64,000 nucleotides of DNA, taken from positions 153,442-217,441 of the forward strand of contig JAFDWU010000004.1 in assembly GCA_018268315.1 (NCBI GenBank), written 5' to 3'. The DNA is from Armatimonadota bacterium. Its GTDB lineage: Bacteria > Armatimonadota > Fimbriimonadia > Fimbriimonadales > Fimbriimonadaceae. This document shows, one piece after another, positions 8,559 to 17,249 of this stretch. The translations under genes were made by a program, and so were the position numbers. Positions within the stretch are counted from its first letter, which is position 1; every line of letters starts with the position of its first letter. The notes under the pieces were generated by a model. The model made no database searches, had not been told where the DNA came from, and was given only the letters and a program-made list of their open reading frames with translations.

Positions 8559-8614
8559 CACCAAACATCAGCGATCAGGTCCCAGGCGCTCCGTTGCAAG
8601 CTCCTACATGCGTG

Positions 8615-8620
8615 TAAGGT
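8615..8620 (+). promoter_or_regulatory. -10-like TAAGGT before the TolB-like gene
   Basis: TAAGGT ends 6 bases before ATG 8627, which fits the leaderless pattern. The same bases include AAGG, which could instead act as a weak Shine-Dalgarno. Confidence 0.35.
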
Positions 8621-8626
8621 GCTTGA

Positions 8627-9496
8627 ATGCTGACATTTCTTGCGGTTTTTGTCGTTGCATCCTCGTTGGGCCAAGTGCAAGAACTTCCCCCGGCCGCCCC
8701 GGGTTGGGCGGTTTTGGACGCATCTTGGTCAGCAGACGGAACGAAGCTGGCCTACACAGGCGGCCACGTCGATGACCCGCATAAGCGCAGCCCGAAATCG
8801 ATGTTCATCTATGTTGTGAACGCGGACGGGTCCGGCCGCAGGAAGCTGAATATCAACGGCTATGGCGCAAGCTTCACGCGGGATGGGAAGAACCTCATCA
8901 TCGCGCATATAGAGGAAGGACGCAGGTTTCTCGTTAACTACGATCTGAGCAGCGACAAAATAACTCCCCTCACGGAGGGCCCCAAGGACTACTTCCCCGC
9001 CTGCTCACCCACTAGCGACACGGTGGCATTCAACTCAGATAGGGGCGCTGACATCCAGATCTATACGATGAAGACTAATGGTAAGGGGGCAAAAGCGATC
9101 ACGCATGGGCCTGGCAAAGCCTACAACCCGATTTGGTCGATGGACGGTAAGCACATCGTCTACTTCCGAGAACTAGGCGATCAAAAAGATCAGATTTATG
9201 TCATCGATGCGGACGGCTCGCACGAAAAGCACATTTCCAAATCGGATCAGCACAACTATTATCCGGCGTTCCTGCCGAACGGAGACATCTCTTACACAAA
9301 CCCTCAAGCTCCGAATGAGAGGCGTGTCATTGTGACTTCACCAGACGGCGAACAGAAGTCAGTCTGGCCGTACCCGAGCTTCCTTTTGCGGTGGTCGGCA
9401 AGCGGAAAGGCAGCCTTCATCTTCATTGGCAAAGGATCAAGCGCGCTCTACGTGTCGGATGCCGACGGCAAGAACGTGGTCAAGGTTTCCGACTAG
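8627..9496 (+). CDS. Exported TolB-like beta-propeller (PD40/WD40-type repeats)
   Basis: The 289-aa protein starts with a short signal peptide (MLTFLAVFVVASSLGQ). PD40-type blades follow: ASWSADGTKLAYTGG near 32, NADGSGRRKL near 64, CSPTSDTVAFNSDRG near 125, NPIWSMDGKHIVYF near 165 and DADGSHEKHI near 190. Such propellers resemble the C-terminal half of TolB and often bind other proteins in the periplasm. No TolB N-terminal domain and no Tol/Pal neighbours are present, so this is not orthologous tolB. It stands alone between two copies of a 16-bp direct repeat (8543 and 9532) and may be a recently gained cassette. Confidence 0.75.
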   Translation: MLTFLAVFVVASSLGQVQELPPAAPGWAVLDASWSADGTKLAYTGGHVDDPHKRSPKSMFIYVVNADGSGRRKLNINGYGASFTRDGKNLIIAHIEEGRRFLVNYDLSSDKITPLTEGPKDYFPACSPTSDTVAFNSDRGADIQIYTMKTNGKGAKAITHGPGKAYNPIWSMDGKHIVYFRELGDQKDQIYVIDADGSHEKHISKSDQHNYYPAFLPNGDISYTNPQAPNERRVIVTSPDGEQKSVWPYPSFLLRWSASGKAAFIFIGKGSSALYVSDADGKNVVKVSD

Positions 9497-9531
9497 GCTC
9501 CCGACTGCACCGTTTACGAAGGATGTTGGCT

Positions 9532-9547
9532 GTAGCAGTACAGTTCG
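9532..9547 (+). repeat. 16-bp direct repeat, copy 2 (GTAGCAGTACAGTTCG)
   Basis: Identical to 8543-8558. This copy lies 34-49 bases upstream of the -10 box of the cystathionine beta-synthase-like gene. The first copy has a different distance to its own downstream promoter, which argues against a shared activator site. Confidence 0.7.
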
Positions 9548-9580
9548 ATTCAGGCTGAGTCAAAGGCGACCGCAAGACGC

Positions 9581-9586
9581 CATAAT
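9581..9586 (+). promoter_or_regulatory. -10 box CATAAT for the cbs-like gene
   Basis: CATAAT ends 9 bases before ATG 9596. No Shine-Dalgarno is visible in TGATGGCTA. Probable near-leaderless promoter of the sulfur operon 9596-12159. Confidence 0.5.
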
Positions 9587-9595
9587 TGATGGCTA

Positions 9596-10603
9596 ATGAA
9601 TCATTTGCATCCCTACGCCAATATCCTTCAAACCGTAGGCCAAACCCCTATGGTGCGTCTCAATAAGATGGCTGAAGGGCTGCCGTGCGAAATTTTTGCA
9701 AAATGTGAGTACTTCAACCCCGGTGGCTCGGTGAAGGATCGCATTGCGGTGCGAATGATCGAACAGGCCGAGAAATCAGGCCGCATTAAACCGGGCGATA
9801 CGCTGATCGAAGCGACCAGCGGCAACACCGGAATCGGCCTCGCAATGGCGGCGGCGGTGAAGGGATACCGCCTTATCATCTGCATGCCCATGAAGATGAG
9901 CATGGAGAAGCAGAACATCCTGGAAGCCCTTGGCGCGAAGATCATTAGAACGCGCACGGAAGCGCGCTTTGACGAGCCGGATTCCCTCTTCGGCATCGCC
10001 CGCAAGCTGCAAGCTAAGATTCCGAACTCGCACATTCTGGACCAGTACGCCAACCCGGACAACATCCAAGCCCACTACGACGGCACCGGCGAAGAGATCG
10101 TCGCCCAGATGGGTGGCCGCCTCGATTACTTCGTTGGCGGGGTTGGCACCGGGGGCACTATCACCGGCATCGCGCGCAAACTGAAGGAGAAGGTTCCCAA
10201 CTGCAAGATCGTTGGCGCTGACCCCGAAGGCTCAATCCTCAGCGGCGGCGAGCCCGGCCCTTCCTACAAAGTTGAGGGCATTGGATACGACTTCTTCCCG
10301 GAATCCTTCGACCCCAAGTGCATCGATATGTGGGTGCGCACGAACGACAAGGTCTCGTTCGATCTCGCCATGAGGCTGATACGCGAAGAGGGATTGCTTT
10401 GCGGTGGCTCCAGCGGCTCGGCTATGCAGGCAGTTTACGAGGTCGCGAAGAAGTGTAAGGGCGGCGAGCGGATTGTGGTGCTTATTCCGGATTCAATTCG
10501 AAACTATATGAGCAAGCATTTGAGCCGAGAATGGCGCGAAGCAAACGGAATGCTGACCCATCTGGATATGAACCCTGAACACTGGGACATTCCTGCCTTA
10601 TAA
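9596..10603 (+). CDS. Cystathionine beta-synthase-like PLP enzyme (CysK/CBS family, no CBS domains)
   Basis: The 335-aa fold-type II PLP enzyme has NPGGSVKDRIA near residue 42 with the PLP lysine, EATSGNTGIG near 73 for substrate carboxylate binding, and GVGTGGTITGIARKL near 180 for phosphate binding. ADPEGSIL near 211 and YKVEGIGYDFFPE near 226 are typical of cystathionine beta-synthases rather than O-acetylserine sulfhydrylases. The regulatory Bateman (CBS) pair is absent. It would condense homocysteine with serine, or work in reverse or H2S-forming reactions. The next genes, cysteine dioxygenase-like and a YeiH-like exporter, suggest a route through cysteine to oxidised sulfur. Choice of CBS over CysK is inference from motifs. 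Confidence 0.8.
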   Translation: MNHLHPYANILQTVGQTPMVRLNKMAEGLPCEIFAKCEYFNPGGSVKDRIAVRMIEQAEKSGRIKPGDTLIEATSGNTGIGLAMAAAVKGYRLIICMPMKMSMEKQNILEALGAKIIRTRTEARFDEPDSLFGIARKLQAKIPNSHILDQYANPDNIQAHYDGTGEEIVAQMGGRLDYFVGGVGTGGTITGIARKLKEKVPNCKIVGADPEGSILSGGEPGPSYKVEGIGYDFFPESFDPKCIDMWVRTNDKVSFDLAMRLIREEGLLCGGSSGSAMQAVYEVAKKCKGGERIVVLIPDSIRNYMSKHLSREWREANGMLTHLDMNPEHWDIPAL

Positions 10604-10621
10604 TGCGTCTTGGAGATTGAA

Positions 10622-11185
10622 ATGAAAGCGGCCGCCACCCTTGAAACCCTGATTCACGAGCTTGACAAAGCGATGGATGCCGAAGACTGCGGCACTCGCT
10701 GCCGGATGGTGAAGGACGTCCTTGAGCACTCGGTTAAGCATGGCGGCGACATTCTTGATCCCAAGTTTCTTGAGCCTGTTGAGGGCTGTTACGCGCGGCG
10801 GCTGATTCACAAGGATCCAGCGGGCCGCTACACGGTTCTGGCGATGGTTTGGGCGCCTGGACAGGGCACTGCGCTTCACGACCACTGCGGAATGTGGTGC
10901 GTGGAATGCGTCTATCGCGGGCGAATCCAGGTCGATTCCTACGCGCTCGATAAGGAGTCTCAAGATGGCCGCTACTGGTTCCACAAGGAGACCACTCAAT
11001 ACGCAGATCCCGGCGACGCCGGCGCGCTGATCCCGCCGTTTGAGTATCACATACTCTCCAACGCGCTAAATGTTAACGCAGTCACGATCCACGTTTATGG
11101 CGGCGAGATGAAGTTCGCCCACGTTTACCTGCCGGAAGAAGGCGCCTATCGCTCCCATCGCAAGGAGCTTTGCTACACTCCTTAA
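10622..11185 (+). CDS. Cysteine dioxygenase-like cupin
   Basis: The cupin core has WAPGQGTALHDHCGMWCVEC near residue 80, with the first two iron-binding His residues, and PPFEYHILSN plus TIHVYGGEM further on, giving the third His. This three-His pattern fits type I cysteine/thiol dioxygenases, which turn cysteine into cysteine sulfinate. An upstream in-frame TTG at 10610 is possible. I chose ATG 10622 because GGAG at 10612-10615 sits 6 bases before it. It begins 18 bases after the cbs-like gene and precedes the YeiH-like gene by a few bases. Related 3-mercaptopropionate dioxygenases are an alternative. Confidence 0.82.
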   Translation: MKAAATLETLIHELDKAMDAEDCGTRCRMVKDVLEHSVKHGGDILDPKFLEPVEGCYARRLIHKDPAGRYTVLAMVWAPGQGTALHDHCGMWCVECVYRGRIQVDSYALDKESQDGRYWFHKETTQYADPGDAGALIPPFEYHILSNALNVNAVTIHVYGGEMKFAHVYLPEEGAYRSHRKELCYTP

Positions 11186-11187
11186 GC

Positions 11188-12159
11188 GTGGCAAGAATTC
11201 TCTTCTTTGCCGCTTGCGCGCTTAGCCTTTTGCCCTGGATTCCCGAAAGCGTTTGGCGCGGCTGGGGTTTCCCGCTAACCCTGACGCTTGATAAATGGGC
11301 GCCCGCTTTGTGCCTGCTCTCCGGCATGGCCCTCGCCCTAACTCTGGGCAATCCCTATCCCGATCAGACCAAGAAGCTGAACAAGCCGCTGCTTCAGGGC
11401 GCGGTGGTGCTACTGGGTTTCAGCATGAACATCCAGCAGGTGATTCAGGCGGGGGCGCAGGGAGCGGGCATCGCGCTGGCGATGATTCTGCTGCTGTTTG
11501 GCCTGGGATATGTGCTTTCAAAGGCGCTGAGGGTGCCGCAGGGCGTTGCGACGCTGGTCGCTACCGGCACTGCGATTTGCGGGGGGTCGGCAATTGCGGC
11601 GGTTAGCTCGGTTTTGAATTCGGAGCAGGATGATATTTCGGTCGCGGTGGGGACGGTGTTCCTGCTGAACGCGGTGGCGCTCTTCCTCTTCCCTCCCCTC
11701 GGCCACCTGCTTGGGCTGACAGATCACCAGTTTGGAGTCTGGGCGGGTATCGCCATCCACGATATCGCGAGTGTGGTGGGGGCGGCCAAGGTCTTTGGCG
11801 GCGACGCGCTGGCGATCGCTACCGCGGTGAAGCTGTCGCGTGTCCTATTCTTGATTCCCCTCGTGCTCATCCTGGCGGCGTTTCGGCATAAAGAGGGTGG
11901 GGGCAAGGCGCCACTTCCCTATTTCATTGGTGGCTTCATCATCGCTTCCCTTATGCGCACGTTCGTGCCCGGGGCAGCATCCCTTGAGCCGATTATCAAG
12001 CCGCTTGCGGCAACCGGCTTTTCATTGGCGCTGCTGTTCATCGGGCTTGGCCTCAGCCGCTCGACGCTGAAGAAGGTTGGCATCCGGCCGCTAGCTCTGG
12101 GCGTAATTCTCTGGCTGGTGGCGTCTTTAGGCGCCCTTTTCGCTTGCCGACAAGTCTGA
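11188..12159 (+). CDS. YeiH-family (UPF0324) putative sulfur oxyanion exporter
   Basis: About nine or ten hydrophobic segments span the protein. GTAICGGSAIAAVSSVL near residue 138 and AIHDIASVVGAA near 190 are the hallmark motifs of the YeiH/UPF0324 family, which is annotated as a putative sulfate exporter. Its position after cysteine synthesis and cysteine oxidation genes fits removal of sulfite or sulfate made from cysteine sulfinate. The start is uncertain: TTG 11170 overlaps the upstream gene and has AAGGAG too close, while GTG 11188 begins 2 bases after the upstream stop. I chose the GTG. Confidence 0.82.
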   Translation: MARILFFAACALSLLPWIPESVWRGWGFPLTLTLDKWAPALCLLSGMALALTLGNPYPDQTKKLNKPLLQGAVVLLGFSMNIQQVIQAGAQGAGIALAMILLLFGLGYVLSKALRVPQGVATLVATGTAICGGSAIAAVSSVLNSEQDDISVAVGTVFLLNAVALFLFPPLGHLLGLTDHQFGVWAGIAIHDIASVVGAAKVFGGDALAIATAVKLSRVLFLIPLVLILAAFRHKEGGGKAPLPYFIGGFIIASLMRTFVPGAASLEPIIKPLAATGFSLALLFIGLGLSRSTLKKVGIRPLALGVILWLVASLGALFACRQV

Positions 12160-12291
12160 AGGTCCCAACCGCCCCCGGCCACCTGGCGTAGAATTCAAGC
12201 GTCGGGAGGCACCCCGCGATCAAGTTTGGCTCGCATTAGCCGCACCAAGTGCCACGGTGAAATCGGCGGAATGCGGTCGGGAGTATGTGAA

Positions 12292-13392
12292 GTGAAATTA
12301 CTTACATGCGCGGCCGCAATGCTGGCCGCCATTAGCACCGCTTATGGAATCGTAATCAGGCACGATCGCCCTGATTCTCGTTATCTTGAACTCGCCAAAG
12401 GCCACGATGAGGCCGTCGATATTGCGGGCGCGATGGGCACGCTCATCGATAAGCGATGGGTCCTTACCGCAGGGCACGTTGGCCTCGAGCTATCGCCATA
12501 CACTTCCTTTGTTCGCATCAAGGGGCGCGTGTACCAAGCTGACAGGGTGATCATTCATCCCGACTTCGTGAAGGATGGCCTACCAAGCGGGCGAGACTTT
12601 ACCCTCATGCATCTGACGGAAGATGTGAAGGGCATAACGCCGGTTGGCCTCTACACCGGCAAGGACGAGCAAGGGCAACGCATCTTGGTTGTCGGCAGGG
12701 GCGATACCGGCACCGGCCTAACCGGCCCCACGGGCAACGACGGCAAGATGCGGGGCGCGGAGAACAAAGTCGACGATGCATCCGAGACCTCAATCTCTTT
12801 CGCCTTTGACGAACCTGGAAAGGCGTTAGACCTTGAAGGAATTAGCGGTCCCGGCGATAGCGGCGGCCCCGCGCTGATTCAAAAGAACGGACGGTGGTGG
12901 ATTGTGGGCGTCAGTTCAGCGAACCGAGGTCCGAAGACCTGCCAGTACGGCAGTGTTGAAGTCTACGCGCGAGTTTCCACAGCAATCGACTGGATTCGTT
13001 CGGTGATGAACGGCGCTGCCACTGCAAGCTCAGATTGGGTGAAGCATACGCCGTTTAGCGGCTGGCAGCAGGATCGCGTTGGCGAGATCTGCGCAGCTTT
13101 GGTTAATTCGTACAACAGCCCCACCGTGGATGCTTATGAGGCGTTTAATCAGAGATATCGAGATAAAGAGATACTTGGCCGCCGCACGCCAGAGCAGCGC
13201 GCGACAGCTTGGACGAACTACCGAGAGCAGTACGGCGATCTGGAAGTCCTTGAGTACGCGACAAGGGGAGATCAGGTGGTCAGCATCCTGACTCGCTCCA
13301 AGAAAACTCACGAGAAGGCAGTTATCAGCGTCTTCCTTCAGGGGCAAGGGGCTGACGCGGTGTTCGAAGGCTGGAATATCGATCCGATTTAG
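12292..13392 (+). CDS. Exported trypsin-like serine protease with C-terminal extension
   Basis: The catalytic triad of chymotrypsin-type proteases is visible: WVLTAGHVG (His), SGRDFTLMHL (Asp) and GISGPGDSGGPAL (Ser), all in the first 225 residues. About 130 residues follow that are not part of the protease fold. GTG 12292 has GGGAG about 8 bases upstream and opens directly into a signal peptide (KLLTCAAAMLAAISTAYG). ATG 12271 and TTG 12226 are in-frame alternatives but add a polar leader before the signal. The protein should be periplasmic or secreted. It shares the stop tetramer TTAG with the convergent DUF72 gene. Confidence 0.82.
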   Translation: MKLLTCAAAMLAAISTAYGIVIRHDRPDSRYLELAKGHDEAVDIAGAMGTLIDKRWVLTAGHVGLELSPYTSFVRIKGRVYQADRVIIHPDFVKDGLPSGRDFTLMHLTEDVKGITPVGLYTGKDEQGQRILVVGRGDTGTGLTGPTGNDGKMRGAENKVDDASETSISFAFDEPGKALDLEGISGPGDSGGPALIQKNGRWWIVGVSSANRGPKTCQYGSVEVYARVSTAIDWIRSVMNGAATASSDWVKHTPFSGWQQDRVGEICAALVNSYNSPTVDAYEAFNQRYRDKEILGRRTPEQRATAWTNYREQYGDLEVLEYATRGDQVVSILTRSKKTHEKAVISVFLQGQGADAVFEGWNIDPI

Positions 13393-13402
13393 CCAAGGAT
13401 CG
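13380..13402. terminator. Small hairpin around the shared stop TTAG
   Basis: CGATCC (13380-13385) pairs with GGATCG (13397-13402) across an 11-base loop holding the overlapping stops of the protease and DUF72 genes. There is no U tract, so termination activity is uncertain. Confidence 0.3.
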
Positions 13403-14186
13403 AAAGCAGCTCATCTGCCCAAATCCATGGCGAGCCGTCATCCTCGTGTTTCAGGAACGCGAGGGTGTCGAGCCCGCTTGCTTGCCATTTCTTCATTCGC
13501 TCCGCCCACACGGTGAGCTCCTTCTTTCCGTAATCCGATTTCCGCAGGCGGCAATACCGCACGTCGCCTGATTCGCACAGCCACGCCTCCGCCTCGTCGG
13601 TTTCGGCTGCTACGCAGCCAACATTTAGGTCGGTAAGAAGCTGATCCGACTCGTCGCAGCGCCAAGACTCATGGCGGAATTCAAGCGCGTAGCGAATAGC
13701 ATCCTCCGGCGTGCCCTTTAGAGCGGGATCGACGCCGTGGGTTTCGCCCTCGTACTCCCACTCGGGGATATCGGTGTACTTGCGCGGGGCGGCTTCGAAG
13801 AAATCCCGCACGCGCGCGGCATCAAATTTAAAGTTAGGCGGAAGCTGCACCAGTACTGCTCCCACCTTGCCAGTGGGGGCAAGAAAGCTGAGTCGATACA
13901 GGAAAAAGCGCATCGGGTCCAGTGCCGCCGGCTTAAGGCGAGCCATGTGACTCACCTGGCGGTGAGCTTTGAACGTAAATTGAAAGCCTTCGGGTGCGGT
14001 TGCTAGGTTGGCAAGCTGCTCCCGGCTCGGCATCTTGTACCAGGTGCCGTCCATCTCGACCGCGCGATACCGCTCCGCATAGAAGGCAAGGAACTCCTTC
14101 GGCTTCAACTCTGGCGGATAGAACCGTCCCTCCCCGCGCCACGGCGCATAGGCATAACCACTTAGCCCGATACGAATTTCCGCCAT
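13389..14186 (-). CDS. DUF72 (YecE-like) protein
   Basis: The 265-aa protein starts IRIGLSGYAYAPWRGEGRFYP, the usual DUF72 opening (GxSGWxYxxW). It continues with AVEMDGTWYKMPSREQL near residue 48, QFTFKAHRQVSH near 73, VGAVLVQLPPNFKF near 110 and ALEFRHESW near 165, all regular positions of this TIM-barrel-like family. Function is not established; a nuclease or metal-dependent role has been proposed. ATG 14186 is preferred over 14204 because a CATACT -10 box sits 9 bases upstream of it and inside the longer reading frame. It is divergent from the Asp-box gene. Confidence 0.85.
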   Translation of the reverse strand: MAEIRIGLSGYAYAPWRGEGRFYPPELKPKEFLAFYAERYRAVEMDGTWYKMPSREQLANLATAPEGFQFTFKAHRQVSHMARLKPAALDPMRFFLYRLSFLAPTGKVGAVLVQLPPNFKFDAARVRDFFEAAPRKYTDIPEWEYEGETHGVDPALKGTPEDAIRYALEFRHESWRCDESDQLLTDLNVGCVAAETDEAEAWLCESGDVRYCRLRKSDYGKKELTVWAERMKKWQASGLDTLAFLKHEDDGSPWIWADELLSILG

Positions 14187-14195
14187 TCCTGCCCG

Positions 14196-14201
14196 AGTAT
14201 G
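14196..14201 (-). promoter_or_regulatory. -10 box CATACT for the DUF72 gene
   Basis: On the minus strand CATACT ends 9 bases before ATG 14186. It is part of a compact divergent promoter region with TATATT on the plus strand. Confidence 0.45.
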
Positions 14202-14238
14202 CACGAACAGGCCCCATTGAATCAGCCGAAGTGATGGG

Positions 14239-14244
14239 TATATT
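14239..14244 (+). promoter_or_regulatory. Promoter TTGAAT-16-TATATT for the Asp-box gene
   Basis: TATATT ends 8 bases before ATG 14253, and TTGAAT at 14217-14222 gives a -35 with a 16-base spacer. No Shine-Dalgarno lies in GCCGCTTA, so the transcript is probably leaderless. Confidence 0.6.
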
Positions 14245-14252
14245 GCCGCTTA

Positions 14253-17249
14253 ATGCTCCTTCTTGCCCTCGTTATGTCCATGCCTCAGGAGGGGCCGCCG
14301 CTGCCCTTCAAGAACCCTCTGCCGAAGGATGAGCAGATTCGCAAATTCCACCTGCCGGAAGTCATCGGGAATACGTGGGCAGATCGAGAGTCATCTTACA
14401 AGCAGCGCCTAAGCATGGAGGCGGCTTCCCCGTTCCGCAAGCTGACCTGGCGCAACATCGGCCCTACCGTTCAGGGTGGGAGAGTTGCGACCATCGCCTC
14501 GCCAGAAAAGGACCCGAACAGCCTTTATGTGGCGTATTCCACCAGCGGCCTTTGGCGCACCACCGACGACGGCAATAGTTGGCAATCGCTATTCAACCAT
14601 GAAGCGGCATTTGGCATCGGAGATTTCGCGCTCAGCAAGGATGGCAAGACGATTTGGGTTGGCACTGGCGAAGCGAACAGCCAGAGGACAAGCTATGCGG
14701 GCACTGGCATTTACAAGTCGGTCGATAGCGGCAAGACCTGGCAGTGGATGGGGCTTCCTGAGAGCCACCACATCGGCCGAGTGGTCATCGATCCTCGCGA
14801 CGAGAACACGGTTTACGCCTGCGTGATGGGGCATCTTTACAGCCAGAACCCGGAGCGCGGCCTTTATCGAACCCGCGATGGCGGAAAGACCTGGGAGCAG
14901 ATTCTCAAGATCGACCAGTGGACGGGCGTGATCGACATGTGCATCGATCCCCGAAACTCCAATGTGCTGTATGCCAGCGCATGGCATCGAGATCGCCGGT
15001 CTTGGGACTTCCTTGAAAGCGGCCCTGGCAGCGGCGTGTACAAATCGGTTGATGGCGGCAAGAGCTGGACCAAACTGACCGGCGGCTTGCCTTACGGCGC
15101 CGCCGCCGGGCGAACGGCGATTGCGATTGCGCCTTCGAAGCCGGACCGGCTATATGCCTTCGTTGATAACGAAGATCCCGCCGACTTTGATGAGTATGAG
15201 GATGAGGGTGCGCCGAGCGGCAAGCTCACGCTTCGACGTTTCGTGTACCTGACCGATGAGCTGCTTTATGCAGTTCCCAAGGATGAAATCGAGACCTTCA
15301 TCAAGCGATGGGTCAAGGATAGTCCCGAAGATGTTCTGAAGAAGATCGCTGCCAAAACGATTACTCAGAAGGAAGTCGCCGCCATGATTCAGAAGGACCA
15401 CGCAGAGCAAGTTGAAATTGCGCGAAAGCAAGCGGAAATCTATCGAAGCGATGATGGCGGCAAGACGTGGGTTAAACCTTATCAGGGCCGCATTGGCGAG
15501 CACGGAGGCTACTACTGGAATCGCCTGTTTGTGAATCCGCGCGATGCTGACGATGTGTTCTCAACCGGCGTCTATCTTCTCCGCTCCAAGAATGCCGGCA
15601 AGCAGTGGAACGAGGTTGCAACTTGGGCGCAGGTCCATGTGGATTACCACTTTGTCTACTTCGATCCGCGCAATCCGAAGCGCTTCATAACGGGCACCGA
15701 TGGCGGTGTCTTCATCTCTGGCGATGATGGCGGGCACTTCCGCCACATTGAAAATATGCCGGTCGGGCAGGTGACGACGCTTGCGATTGACGAAGCTACG
15801 CCTTATCGAGTCATCGCTGGCATGCAAGATAACGGAACACTGCGCGGGCCGAATAATTGGAAGCTTGGCTCAAGCGACGTGAATGATTGGAAGGAGCTAT
15901 TCGGCGGCGATGGCAGCGCGATCGCGGTTGATCCGCGCAAGGACCGAGACCTCGTGTACGTGTCTTACCAATTCGGAATGTTCTTCGCGGTTGATAAGCA
16001 GGCCAATAAGCTGTGGAGCACCCGGCCCGAGCCGCCGAAAGGTGCAAAGCCTTACCGCTACAACTGGATCGCACCGTTTATCGTTTCCTCTCATCACCCG
16101 GACATCGTTTATGTGGGCACTGAGAAGCTGCTGCGGTCATTCGACCAGGGCAAGCACTACACGGAGGTCAGTCCGGACCTTACGACTAACCGAGAGCAAG
16201 GCAACGTGCCGCACGCGACCCTGAAGGACATCAGCGAGAGCCCTCTTCAGTTCGGATTGATCTACGTTGGAACCGACGACGGACTTGTGAAGATGACGCC
16301 CGATGGCGGCTACCAGTGGATCGATATTTCCACCCCACTCAAGGGAAAGTGGGTAACCCGCGTGGTCGCCAGCAAGTGGGATAAGGCCACCGTTTACTGC
16401 GCGCAAAGCGGCTACCGCGAGGACGACTTCAACGCCTATCTGTGGGTTTCCACCGATTACGGCAAGACTTGGAAATCCATTTCCGCCGGCTTGCCCGCCG
16501 AGACGATTAACGTCGTGCGCGAGGACCCGAATAACAAGGGGGTGCTTTATGTGGGCACCGATATGGGTGCGTTCATCTCGCAGGATAACGGCGCAACTTG
16601 GGAAGCACTGTCCGGCAATATCCCCCACGCCCCGATTCACGACCTTCAAGTTCAGGCCAAAGAGAAAGAGCTTGTGGTGGGCACACACTCGCGCAGCGTC
16701 TGGATTCTGCCGTTGAAGTACGTGCTGGGCCTCACGCCTGAGATTCGCAAGATGCCGGTTCACCTGTTCAAGCCTGACAAGAACAGCGTGTACACGAACT
16801 ACAAGGCCCTTCCCTTGAAGAGCTGGCACGTTGCGCCGGACGAAATCCCGACGATGGCGGGGATGATGTTTGCCGGTAAGGCGGGCAAGGCAGTAATCGT
16901 TCTGAAGGATGATAAGGGCAAGGAAGTCGCCCGCCAGGAGCTCGCCCTAGAGGAAGGGCTGAATCCGTACAGTCTGAGTTTGTTGCTAGCTCCGTCCAAA
17001 CCCGCCGAGCATAAGAAGCGAACGATCAAGTCGGTTGAGGATGCGCTAAAGGACCCGCTCGAGGAGGAGCGTCCACACTTCGTGGTTCCCGGCTCATACA
17101 AGCTAGAGGTTACGCTGAACGGCGCGACCGAGAGTCTTGACGTCAAGGTTGAGACAGGCTTTGTGCCTTCTCGCGATGATGACGATGGAGACGGGAAGAC
17201 AAAGGACGTCGACTTGGACAAACCGGGCGATTCAGATGGCGGCCGCTAA
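14253..17249 (+). CDS. Large exported Asp-box (BNR/VPS10-like) beta-propeller protein
   Basis: The 998-aa protein has a short signal peptide (MLLLALVMSMPQEG). It carries at least eight Asp-box motifs of the SxDxGxTW type: TTDDGNSWQ, SVDSGKTWQ, TRDGGKTWE, SVDGGKSWT, SDDGGKTWV, SKNAGKQWN, STDYGKTWK and SQDNGATWE. They build one or two sortilin/xyloglucanase-like propellers. A charged helical insert of about 90 residues (roughly 320-395, YAVPKDEIETFIKRWVKD) interrupts the blades. A beta domain and a Ca-binding-like acidic tail (RDDDDGDG) end the protein. Such proteins are often annotated as glycosyl hydrolases, but no catalytic residues can be assigned here. It shares its stop tetramer CTAA with the next, convergent gene. 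Confidence 0.8.
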   Translation: MLLLALVMSMPQEGPPLPFKNPLPKDEQIRKFHLPEVIGNTWADRESSYKQRLSMEAASPFRKLTWRNIGPTVQGGRVATIASPEKDPNSLYVAYSTSGLWRTTDDGNSWQSLFNHEAAFGIGDFALSKDGKTIWVGTGEANSQRTSYAGTGIYKSVDSGKTWQWMGLPESHHIGRVVIDPRDENTVYACVMGHLYSQNPERGLYRTRDGGKTWEQILKIDQWTGVIDMCIDPRNSNVLYASAWHRDRRSWDFLESGPGSGVYKSVDGGKSWTKLTGGLPYGAAAGRTAIAIAPSKPDRLYAFVDNEDPADFDEYEDEGAPSGKLTLRRFVYLTDELLYAVPKDEIETFIKRWVKDSPEDVLKKIAAKTITQKEVAAMIQKDHAEQVEIARKQAEIYRSDDGGKTWVKPYQGRIGEHGGYYWNRLFVNPRDADDVFSTGVYLLRSKNAGKQWNEVATWAQVHVDYHFVYFDPRNPKRFITGTDGGVFISGDDGGHFRHIENMPVGQVTTLAIDEATPYRVIAGMQDNGTLRGPNNWKLGSSDVNDWKELFGGDGSAIAVDPRKDRDLVYVSYQFGMFFAVDKQANKLWSTRPEPPKGAKPYRYNWIAPFIVSSHHPDIVYVGTEKLLRSFDQGKHYTEVSPDLTTNREQGNVPHATLKDISESPLQFGLIYVGTDDGLVKMTPDGGYQWIDISTPLKGKWVTRVVASKWDKATVYCAQSGYREDDFNAYLWVSTDYGKTWKSISAGLPAETINVVREDPNNKGVLYVGTDMGAFISQDNGATWEALSGNIPHAPIHDLQVQAKEKELVVGTHSRSVWILPLKYVLGLTPEIRKMPVHLFKPDKNSVYTNYKALPLKSWHVAPDEIPTMAGMMFAGKAGKAVIVLKDDKGKEVARQELALEEGLNPYSLSLLLAPSKPAEHKKRTIKSVEDALKDPLEEERPHFVVPGSYKLEVTLNGATESLDVKVETGFVPSRDDDDGDGKTKDVDLDKPGDSDGGR

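Noticed and set aside
16137-16829. 230-aa open frame on the minus strand inside the Asp-box gene
   Set aside because: It mirrors the repeated coding sequence of the 998-aa gene and shows no independent motif or ribosome signal.
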